The position numbers and the translations under genes were made by a program. Shown here piece by piece: positions 1 to 5,398 of a DNA stretch of 5,452 nucleotides (position 1 is the first letter of the stretch; each line of letters starts with the position of its first letter). The stretch is from Bacteroidales bacterium. Lineage in GTDB: Bacteria > Bacteroidota > Bacteroidia > Bacteroidales > Tenuifilaceae. The notes below the pieces were generated by a model that made no database searches, was not told the DNA's origin, and worked only from the letters and a program-made list of their open reading frames with translations. The stretch spans positions 1 through 5,452 of the forward strand of contig WBUV01000250.1 in NCBI GenBank assembly GCA_008933525.1, in the 5' to 3' direction.

Positions 1-1755
1 ATGTAGTTTATCCGTTGTGGTGACAATGGTTTTGCGCACCGCTTTATTGTCTGTTTCAATCGATATTTTGCCCAAAACATAAGCAAATACCGTATCAATT
101 TTATCGATGTAGTAGGTGCAGGCCTTGCCTATTCTTTCCTGCAGGGCCTCGTTTTTTTCAATTACGATACCTTGCCTTAGTAGTTGATTCAGCTGAACGC
201 TGAATCGGTCGTTTACTTCAACAATTTCCGACTTTAGCAACAACGACATCTGCTCAAGTTGCTCGTGAATATCGCCAAAAACAACGGAGTAGTTTTCCTT
301 TAGGAGTTTAATGCAGTAATTCAATCGGCGTTGAATTGGGCTGAAGTCGAAAAGTTCAGCCACCAGTTGCTGCTGGTACTCATTTTTTGCAGCCACAAGT
401 ACCTCCTTGGTGGGTGGATTTTGCTCAACGCTACGCGAGAATTCCAGCACAGTGCTATCGTTCTTAATGCATTGGGTTGATAGCGGTGAACTGAGAATCA
501 TTCCCTCAATGGTTTTACAACGGCTAAGCGCAACGTAAACTTGTCCGTGCGCAAAGGCGGAGCTGGCATCAATTATTGCCTTCTCAAAGGTTAAGCCTTG
601 ACTTTTATGGATTGTTATTGCCCAGGCCAGCTTTAGTGGGTACTGTATAAATGAACCAATGATAGTTTCGCTTATTGCACTGGTCTCATCATCGATTGAG
701 TACTTGTAGTTTTGCCACTCAACCATTGTAACGGCAATATCATTGGAATCGCCCTCGCACTTAACTTGAATGATATCATCATCGATATCGACAATAGTTC
801 CGATTTTGCCGTTATAGTAAAGTTTCTCGAACGATGAGTCGTTTTTTACAAACATCACCTGAGCGCCAATCTTTAGTTGCAATTCGTAGTCGGTAGGGTA
901 GGAGTACTCTGGGAATTCGCCTTTTACAATAGCCTTGAAGGTGTGTAGGCTACTTTTAAGTTTCTGTAACTTGGAGTCGTTAATCCGTTGCGATTGGTGG
1001 TTGTGTGTGGTAAGGGTGATATAACCATCGTTATCATCCTTGTTTATATTGGGAATGTAGCGTTTATTGAGGATGTTTAGTGTTTCGGGGTCTATTCTAT
1101 TGTCGCGTACTTTGTTGAGGATATCAATGAACTCCCTATCGCTTTGGCGGAAAATGTGCTTTAGCTCAATGCTAATGTAGGCTGTTTGCCTAAGTGCTTT
1201 GCTGCTGAAAAAGTAAACCGTATCGTAGTAGCGTTTAAGTATTTCCCACTCATCGTCCTTTGCAATTGGAGCCAACTGCTGAATATCGCCTATCATCAGC
1301 AGCTGAACACCACCAAATGGTTTGCTGTGGTTGCGATACCTACGAAGCACCTCGTCAATTCCATCGAGCAAATCTGCACGAACCATACTAATCTCATCAA
1401 TCACAAGTAGGTCGAGGCTTTTGATGATGTTGATTTTCTCTCGGCTAAACTTTTGAACGCCATTTCTCGATGCGGCCTGAGGTTCCTCGTCGAATGGGTT
1501 GAATTGACTATTTGTTACGGGTATGTGTGGCCCAAAGGGCATTTGAAAGAATGAGTGAATGGTAACACCACCCGCATTAATGGCGGCCACACCGGTTGGT
1601 GCAACCACAATCATACGTTTTGGCGAAACCTCCTTGATATGCTTAAGGAAAGTGGTTTTGCCCGTTCCAGCCTTCCCCGTTAAGAAAATATTTTTTCCGG
1701 TGTACTGAATAAAATCGAACGCTTGCTTTAGTTGCAGGTTCTCTATATACTCCAT
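1..1755 (-). CDS. PIF1/RecD2-like SF1 DNA helicase, C-terminus cut off by window edge
   Basis: ATP-dependent DNA helicase of superfamily 1, PIF1/RecD2-like, cytoplasmic; presumed to unwind DNA in repair or replication. The 585 visible codons are open without a stop and continue past the left edge. Seen in order: Walker A GKAGTGKT (residues 27-34), APTGVAA motif about 20 residues later, Walker B VIDE (118-121), motif III GDIQQL (156-161), a small beta-rich insert beginning IGAQVMF (296-302), the late motif HKSQG (383-387) and motif VI VYVALSRC (406-413). From about residue 440 on there is a charged helical region. In Bacteroidota relatives this position often carries HRDC or helix-turn-helix type modules, but I cannot confirm one here. 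The start is the ATG at 1755-1753: no other ATG lies in frame in the upstream gap, and Walker A then falls at the usual distance from the N-terminus. The gene is separated by 109 nt from the envelope operon upstream and has its own possible -7 box, so it need not be co-transcribed. The helicase assignment is secure; the exact subfamily role is not. Confidence 0.93.
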   Translation of the reverse strand, partial: MEYIENLQLKQAFDFIQYTGKNIFLTGKAGTGKTTFLKHIKEVSPKRMIVVAPTGVAAINAGGVTIHSFFQMPFGPHIPVTNSQFNPFDEEPQAASRNGVQKFSREKINIIKSLDLLVIDEISMVRADLLDGIDEVLRRYRNHSKPFGGVQLLMIGDIQQLAPIAKDDEWEILKRYYDTVYFFSSKALRQTAYISIELKHIFRQSDREFIDILNKVRDNRIDPETLNILNKRYIPNINKDDNDGYITLTTHNHQSQRINDSKLQKLKSSLHTFKAIVKGEFPEYSYPTDYELQLKIGAQVMFVKNDSSFEKLYYNGKIGTIVDIDDDIIQVKCEGDSNDIAVTMVEWQNYKYSIDDETSAISETIIGSFIQYPLKLAWAITIHKSQGLTFEKAIIDASSAFAHGQVYVALSRCKTIEGMILSSPLSTQCIKNDSTVLEFSRSVEQNPPTKEVLVAAKNEYQQQLVAELFDFSPIQRRLNYCIKLLKENYSVVFGDIHEQLEQMSLLLKSEIVEVNDRFSVQLNQLLRQGIVIEKNEALQERIGKACTYYIDKIDTVFAYVLGKISIETDNKAVRKTIVTTTDKLH

Positions 1756-1778
1756 ATCTGAATTGCTATTGATAGGAA

Positions 1779-1786
1779 TAAAGGTA
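1779..1786 (-). promoter_or_regulatory. Possible -7 promoter box for the helicase gene
   Basis: On the minus strand this reads TACCTTTA, seven of eight positions matching the Bacteroidota -7 consensus TAnnTTTG. A start about 6 nt downstream would leave a leader of roughly 15-20 nt before the ATG at 1755. No TTG is seen at the expected 17-23 nt upstream, so the -33 half is missing and the call is tentative. Confidence 0.3.
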
Positions 1787-1832
1787 CAAAAAGTTTCTTT
1801 GTTGATATGGAGTAAAAATTCCTTTAAGTAAA

Positions 1833-1853
1833 ACTTTGCGCCTTAGCGTTAAG
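1833..1853. repeat. TTTGCG/TTAGCG-type intergenic motif, two degenerate units
   Basis: The plus strand shows two adjacent 8-base units, ACTTTGCG and CCTTAGCG, followed by TTAAG. From memory, multi-unit runs of near-identical heptamers (TTTGCG, TTAGCG with short spacers) are frequent between genes in Bacteroidota genomes; this would be a short relic. The motif also contains a weak inverted repeat (CTTA and TAAG arms), too short to call a terminator. Function unknown. Confidence 0.3.
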
Positions 1854-1864
1854 ATGGTTTATTA

Positions 1865-2641
1865 TCACCTAACTTTAAGAACAATATCTGCATTTTCAGG
1901 CAATGCACGGTAAATCATTTTTGCATCGCGTTTGTTTAGTTTTATTCTAATTTCAGGCTGATACTTGGGCTTTTTGAAAGTGAACGCTGATCGGAATAAT
2001 TCATAACCAGAATTAACTCTATCTCTAAAATCGAATTTAAACTGCTTCATGCCATCGGCAGATTCGCGGGGGTTGCTTTCATAGAAGTAAAGTTGGATTC
2101 CAGCACTGGTTTCGAATATAAAGTTTACCGCATCAATATCGGTTGTGTCTGGAACAACATCGGGAGTGTATTCCGAGGTGTCTTTTGGTGCAATCTTAAC
2201 CATTAAGGGCACTTTGGGGATAGTTGAGATATGGCCTGTTACATGGAGTGGGAGTGAAAGCATTTTGTATAAGGCAACTTCGTCAACTGCATTAATGAAA
2301 CGGCTTAACTTATAACTTTCAATTTTTGCGGAATGAACCACTACACCTTTAATCATAAGGTTGGCAGAGCTATCTGGAAAATTGAGGGTAAGACTTATTG
2401 AGTCAGATTTTGATGCCTCGAGCTGAGCATTTATGTATGCGTAAGCAATTTGTTTTGCAGAAATGGACGAATCGGATGTTGACACAAAGTTATACTCAGC
2501 TTTTTCTGGATTGGTTGAGAACTTGCTGTTAAACTCCTCGATTGCTTGGTTTACGGAAAGAATCTCGAATGTTGAAATGAACGAAATAATCAACACAAGC
2601 AGTATGGCCGAAATAATTAGTAGTACTCTAAATCTTTTCAT
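1865..2641 (-). CDS. Membrane-anchored protein of unknown function, third gene of the transpeptidase operon
   Basis: 258 residues; I do not recognise a characterised family. An N-terminal hydrophobic segment (about 5-28, preceded by KRFR) is a signal anchor or uncleaved signal peptide, so the rest is probably periplasmic. A helical stretch (about 30-80) is followed by beta-rich sequence (about 81-258). The C-terminus, from Ile233, matches the end of the neighbouring transpeptidase without gaps (shared Asn236, Asp239, Tyr244, Leu247 spacing), but the positions of its catalytic His and Cys are Glu230 and Arg232 here. It could therefore be a catalytically dead YkuD relative or simply an envelope partner; this is inference. 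Start choice: the ATG at 2641 lies 10 nt after the upstream stop and puts the hydrophobic segment at the N-terminus. An ATG 12 codons earlier (2677) would overlap the upstream gene and add a polar extension ahead of it. No terminator is seen after its stop. Confidence 0.85.
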   Translation of the reverse strand: MKRFRVLLIISAILLVLIISFISTFEILSVNQAIEEFNSKFSTNPEKAEYNFVSTSDSSISAKQIAYAYINAQLEASKSDSISLTLNFPDSSANLMIKGVVVHSAKIESYKLSRFINAVDEVALYKMLSLPLHVTGHISTIPKVPLMVKIAPKDTSEYTPDVVPDTTDIDAVNFIFETSAGIQLYFYESNPRESADGMKQFKFDFRDRVNSGYELFRSAFTFKKPKYQPEIRIKLNKRDAKMIYRALPENADIVLKVR

Positions 2642-2651
2642 TGTTTCAATT

Positions 2652-3359
2652 CTAGAATATGTAAACCTTTGAACCAAAATCGAGGGTTTTGTAAACTGCC
2701 TCTAAATCCTCATCGTTCATTCTTATACACCCATGAGTTACAGGCATACCAAGGAAGCGTTTGTAAATAGTTCCATGAATAAGGTACCCATCGCCAATGC
2801 TTAAGGCATAATCGCCAAGTACGCCAGCTTCCCAGCGTACAGGGTCGTTTTGCGATGGAATCGGTAAGCCCTCCTCAACAAACGACCAGTCCGGTCTGCG
2901 CCATACTGGATTAGTTACTTTTCCAATGATTTTATACAAACCTTTAGGGGTTTTAAAAATCCATTGGCGTTTATCGTGACCTTTTAACAAGGTATAACTC
3001 CCTGTACTGCAAAAACCTTCGCGTATTTGCTTTTTGTTTTTATAGAGTTTGAAACGGTTGTAAGTTGTATTGACAATAAAATAGGGTTGTGCCGGAGTAA
3101 GGTTATTGAACTTTTGAGAATTTTTTTTGATAAGATTGTCGAGTCTTGCGATTTGTTTCTGGTTTAAACTTGCAGTGTCGACAGCCGATGTTTTTTGCAA
3201 ATCTAGGTAACTTTCCTTTATACCAGATAGTGCATAAAGAACAAAGACAACAATTAATATAATGGAAGTTAATGTGATTGATAACCCAATAAAGAACCTA
3301 AGAACAGGTCGTTTCTTTGCAACTTCAACTTTAGTACTATTATCTGTGACTTGTTCCAT
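2652..3359 (-). CDS. L,D-transpeptidase, YkuD family, canonical active site
   Basis: Periplasmic L,D-transpeptidase (ErfK/YbiS/YkuD type). The family uses a catalytic cysteine to make 3-3 peptidoglycan crosslinks or to attach proteins to peptidoglycan. The protein has 235 residues: a short cytoplasmic tail with KKR (15-17), one transmembrane segment (about 21-44), a short linker, and a YkuD domain (about 92-235) opening with the FIVN strand and closing at VYIF. The catalytic signature is complete: His195 in IHGT, then THGCIR with His209, Gly210, Cys211 (codon 2729-2727) and Arg213. The domain fills the remainder of the protein, with no C-terminal extension and no LysM or other binding module. 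It starts 3 nt after the stop of the upstream transpeptidase and ends 10 nt before the next start, so the three are almost certainly one transcript. Which reaction it performs (crosslinking or protein anchoring) cannot be read from the sequence. Confidence 0.93.
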   Translation of the reverse strand: MEQVTDNSTKVEVAKKRPVLRFFIGLSITLTSIILIVVFVLYALSGIKESYLDLQKTSAVDTASLNQKQIARLDNLIKKNSQKFNNLTPAQPYFIVNTTYNRFKLYKNKKQIREGFCSTGSYTLLKGHDKRQWIFKTPKGLYKIIGKVTNPVWRRPDWSFVEEGLPIPSQNDPVRWEAGVLGDYALSIGDGYLIHGTIYKRFLGMPVTHGCIRMNDEDLEAVYKTLDFGSKVYIF

Positions 3360-3362
3360 AAA

Positions 3363-4502
3363 CTAGCTCCTTGGAATTTTTTTTAGGTTATAATTGCTCG
3401 CAATGCTGTTGAAGTCGAGGATTGAACCCACAATAACAACGGGTGTTCCAACTTGTATTAGGTTGTAAACTTTAAGCATATCTGAATCGTGGAGCGCAAC
3501 ACATCCATCGGTCCAATCTGTCCCTTTTCCACCATCACCGTGAATCTCAATTAGGTTACCAATGTGAGCATTGCGTGGCAATCTGCCAGCGGCTTTGTCC
3601 TTATTGAATCTTTCAATATCTTCAGCATTAGGGTAGTTGAGGAGTAGCGCTCTAAAGTACTTTGTTTTATTTGATGGAATTCTTGTTTTTACAAGATAAA
3701 TACCCTCTGGTGTTGCTTTGTCGCCTTTAAGACGTTTGCGTCCCATCCAATTCTTCCCGAACTCTGCATCGTAAGTGTATTTTTTTACTCCCGATTGGTA
3801 TATATAGAGTTTACGGGCGAATTTGTCTACAATAATTGCGGTGGATTGGTTTTTCTTGGTGTTTTCAATGGTGCTGTTCACCATTTTTTTCCAGTATGGT
3901 TGGGAGCTAAAGTACTCCTCCAAATCGTCGAAAGTTCTTTTGTATGATGATAGCAGAAGGTCTTCCGCTTTATTAATTTTAGTTTCGGCTTTTAGGTATT
4001 CGCCTTTTTCAAAATCTAGTTCCGATTCTCGGAGTAACATTCTGCCGTTCGAGATGTTGTTTCGAACCTCGCTAGGTAATGGAAGAAGATTGAATAACTT
4101 GTTTACATTAACAATTAAGCTATTCAACGATTCAATCTTTTCTTTAACAACAATAACTAGGTTTTTTGAGCGTTTAGTTGAACTTTTTGATGCTTTTTTA
4201 GCAATGTCCGCTGATTTTTTCGAAAAACTTTTAACCTTTTCGTAATCCCTGAAAAGGATAAATTTTTCATTTTGTATGTTCCAATGAGCCATGGCGGAGT
4301 CGTATAGAGCTTTGGCTTCTGCGTACTGTTTTTTTGAATATCGTTGGGCTTTTGATTTTGAGGCTTCTTGAAGCGAAGCAAGAGCAAATTCAACCTCTCC
4401 GACTGGAGGTTTAGGTATTAAGTATATAAATAAGACAAAAAGACTTGCCAAAAAAGCAAATACTGCTGAAACAAAAAGAATTCGTTTTAATAATCGGCTC
4501 AT
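3363..4502 (-). CDS. Membrane-anchored L,D-transpeptidase with long helical stalk and variant TDGC active site
   Basis: 379 residues, in three parts. (a) Transmembrane segment about 8-30 after SRLLKR. (b) Helical, Lys/Ala-rich extracytoplasmic region, about 36-215. (c) YkuD catalytic domain, about 221-358, opening with AIIVDKFARKLYIY, followed by a TPEGIY motif (264-269), then IHGDGGKG with His321 and DWTDGCVAL with Cys334 (codon 3503-3501), and a short tail. The usual S/T-H-G-C is T-D-G-C here, and the Arg usually found two residues after Cys is Ala336. From memory, DWTxGCIAL versions occur in the YafK-like branch, so the enzyme is probably active but of a different subclass from its neighbour. 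YafK-like proteins include E. coli DpaA, which removes Braun lipoprotein from peptidoglycan, so transfer or hydrolysis are both possible. The stalk aligns with the neighbouring lipoprotein (see findings). It is the first gene of a three-gene operon, and its ATG sits only 16 nt behind the T tract of the upstream terminator. Confidence 0.9.
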   Translation of the reverse strand: MSRLLKRILFVSAVFAFLASLFVLFIYLIPKPPVGEVEFALASLQEASKSKAQRYSKKQYAEAKALYDSAMAHWNIQNEKFILFRDYEKVKSFSKKSADIAKKASKSSTKRSKNLVIVVKEKIESLNSLIVNVNKLFNLLPLPSEVRNNISNGRMLLRESELDFEKGEYLKAETKINKAEDLLLSSYKRTFDDLEEYFSSQPYWKKMVNSTIENTKKNQSTAIIVDKFARKLYIYQSGVKKYTYDAEFGKNWMGRKRLKGDKATPEGIYLVKTRIPSNKTKYFRALLLNYPNAEDIERFNKDKAAGRLPRNAHIGNLIEIHGDGGKGTDWTDGCVALHDSDMLKVYNLIQVGTPVVIVGSILDFNSIASNYNLKKIPRS

Positions 4503-4509
4503 AATGGTG

Positions 4510-4517
4510 CAAATATC
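4510..4517 (-). promoter_or_regulatory. Possible -7 box immediately before the transpeptidase operon
   Basis: The minus strand reads GATATTTG, seven of eight matches to TAnnTTTG, ending 7 nt before the ATG at 4502. If used, it would give an almost leaderless transcript. The place where a -33 element should be is occupied by the terminator hairpin and has no TTG. The alternative is that the operon is fed by readthrough from the lipoprotein gene. Confidence 0.3.
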
Positions 4518-4518
4518 T

Positions 4519-4546
4519 AAAAAAATCCCCGGGAAAAACCCGGGGA
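4519..4546 (-). terminator. Strong intrinsic terminator of the lipoprotein gene
   Basis: A perfect 8-bp stem, TCCCCGGG paired with CCCGGGGA (4526-4533 and 4539-4546), encloses a 5-base homopolymer loop. On the minus strand it is followed at once by seven T (4525-4519). It lies about 25 nt after the lipoprotein stop codon. The plus-strand side has no T tract, so it acts on minus-strand transcription only. The GC-rich stem stands out in AT-rich DNA. Confidence 0.9.
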
Positions 4547-4570
4547 AATCAAAAAAACTTGAATTAATAA

Positions 4571-5167
4571 TTATCTTTTGCCTTTAACTTTAGCAATAGC
4601 ATCGTTTAATTCGGTGTTGATTCTGGTAGCGCTATCTTTAGCAGCTTTCATTTTGTTCGATGCATCCATGTATTTACCAGCATCGTACATGCCTTTAGCC
4701 TCAGCAACAGAAGCCTCAATAGCAGTCATCTCGGTTTTGATTTGCTCAAGAACAGCAGCACCTTCTTTACCGCGAGGAGCTTTCTTCATTAATTTTGTGT
4801 TTTCCTCAAGAAGAGTAGCCATTTCAGTCATAAGACCTTCAACTTCAACTTTTACTTCTTCTTTCTTAGTAACAGCGTTAGTTTGAGCTAATTTAGCCAT
4901 CTCAAGAATTCTGTCTAGTTTTTCGCTAGCTGGTTTGAATTTCTTGAAAAGTTTTGATTTCTGAACCTCGATGTCAGCCATAACTGCATTCATAGAATCT
5001 TGAATAGCTACGAAATCAGCAGCAACGTAAACGTCAGCTTCTAACATTTTAGCAGAATCAATAGCAGCGTTAGCAGCATCAATTTTTTCTTGTGGAACTT
5101 TACCACAGCTAGAAAGAAAAGCAACCATTGTAAGGGCTGCGAATCCAAGTAAAATCTTGTTCTTCAT
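4571..5167 (-). CDS. Abundant-type alpha-helical lipoprotein, Ala/Lys-rich
   Basis: 198 residues from the ATG at 5167. A lipoprotein signal peptide (MKNK, hydrophobic core, lipobox LSSC with Cys21) directs lipidation; an outer-membrane location is likely. The mature part is almost entirely predicted helix, rich in Ala, Lys, Glu and Met, with no Cys after the lipid-bearing one. It ends in a basic tail, AKVKGKR. No catalytic motif is visible. Positions 29-72 and about 155-178 match the stalk of the neighbouring transpeptidase in order and with nearly the same spacing. Alanine codons are overwhelmingly GCT, and Gly mostly GGT, unlike the mixed usage of the downstream genes; this usually marks high expression. 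Start choice: an ATG 12 codons upstream (5203) would bury the signal peptide behind a polar stretch, so the MKNK start is preferred. The gene has its own -7 box and terminator, so it is probably mainly monocistronic. The molecular role is not known; a structural or periplasm-spanning role is inferred. Confidence 0.9.
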   Translation of the reverse strand: MKNKILLGFAALTMVAFLSSCGKVPQEKIDAANAAIDSAKMLEADVYVAADFVAIQDSMNAVMADIEVQKSKLFKKFKPASEKLDRILEMAKLAQTNAVTKKEEVKVEVEGLMTEMATLLEENTKLMKKAPRGKEGAAVLEQIKTEMTAIEASVAEAKGMYDAGKYMDASNKMKAAKDSATRINTELNDAIAKVKGKR

Positions 5168-5240
5168 AATTAAATTGTTTGGGTTTAAAAAATTGTTATA
5201 CAATAAAATTGGTTAGAAATTCTCTGTTCGAAAATCAATG

Positions 5241-5248
5241 CAAATCTA
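5241..5248 (-). promoter_or_regulatory. -7 promoter box of the lipoprotein gene
   Basis: The minus strand reads TAGATTTG, a full match to the Bacteroidota -7 consensus TAnnTTTG. Transcription would begin near 5235, giving a leader of about 65-70 nt before the ATG at 5167. No TTG lies 17-23 nt upstream. Instead that space holds a palindrome (5255-5264), which could mean that an activator or repressor contributes. Confidence 0.55.
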
Positions 5249-5254
5249 TATCAA

Positions 5255-5264
5255 GTATCGATAC
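5255..5264. promoter_or_regulatory. Perfect 10-bp palindrome, possible operator
   Basis: GTATCGATAC is a perfect palindrome, and it is flanked by ATATC on the left (from 5248) and GATAT on the right (to 5269), making a longer, slightly asymmetric dyad. It lies just upstream of the lipoprotein -7 box, where the -33 element would be expected. No regulator is identified, and short AT-rich palindromes arise by chance. Confidence 0.3.
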
Positions 5265-5361
5265 GATATTCATTTTACTCAATATTTTTTTTTATGACGA
5301 AACAAATTGATAATCAGTTGCGTGAAAATGATTGATGTTTGATGATAATAAAAATTAACAA

Positions 5362-5392
5362 TTGATTTAAATAAAAAAAAAGAGTAAATTTG
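5362..5392 (+). promoter_or_regulatory. Divergent Bacteroidota-type promoter, both elements present
   Basis: The plus strand has TTG (5362-5364), a 20-nt spacer and TAAATTTG (5385-5392), matching the TTG-N17-23-TAnnTTTG pattern described for this phylum. The spacer includes a run of nine A (5373-5381). It points toward the right edge and an ATG 6 nt downstream (5399). This is the best promoter match in the window. Confidence 0.5.
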
Positions 5393-5398
5393 ATTGGA

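Noticed and set aside
1186..1410. Plus-strand open frame of 74 codons
   Set aside because: It lies wholly opposite the helicase Walker B/motif III region, which has a continuous, recognisable reading frame; no promoter or family resemblance.
1843..1853. Inverted repeat CTTA/TAAG as a terminator for the three-gene operon
   Set aside because: The arms are only 4-5 bp and no clean T tract follows on the minus strand; not stable enough.
2463..2672. Plus-strand open frame of 69 codons
   Set aside because: Antisense to the N-terminal part of the unknown operon protein; no independent support.
2642..2677. Upstream ATG (2677) as the start of the unknown operon protein
   Set aside because: It would overlap the preceding gene by 26 nt and place 12 polar residues before the signal anchor; the ATG at 2641 fits better.
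3823..4245. Plus-strand open frame of 140 codons
   Set aside because: Antisense to the stalk of the transpeptidase. It is Ser/Phe/Leu-rich, as expected from the reverse of Lys/Glu-rich helical codons.
4157..4393. Minus-strand open frame of 78 codons in another frame
   Set aside because: Contained inside the transpeptidase gene, with low-complexity composition and no start context.
4578..4886. Plus-strand open frame of 102 codons
   Set aside because: Antisense to the codon-biased lipoprotein gene; its apparent hydrophobic content is a by-product of that gene's codons.
5168..5203. Upstream ATG (5203) as the lipoprotein start
   Set aside because: It would put a 12-residue polar extension ahead of a normal MKNK lipoprotein signal peptide.
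5294..5335. Plus-strand 13-codon frame starting ATG ACG AAA, possible leader peptide
   Set aside because: No promoter upstream, no attenuator-like structure or regulatory codon run, and the good plus-strand promoter lies downstream of it.
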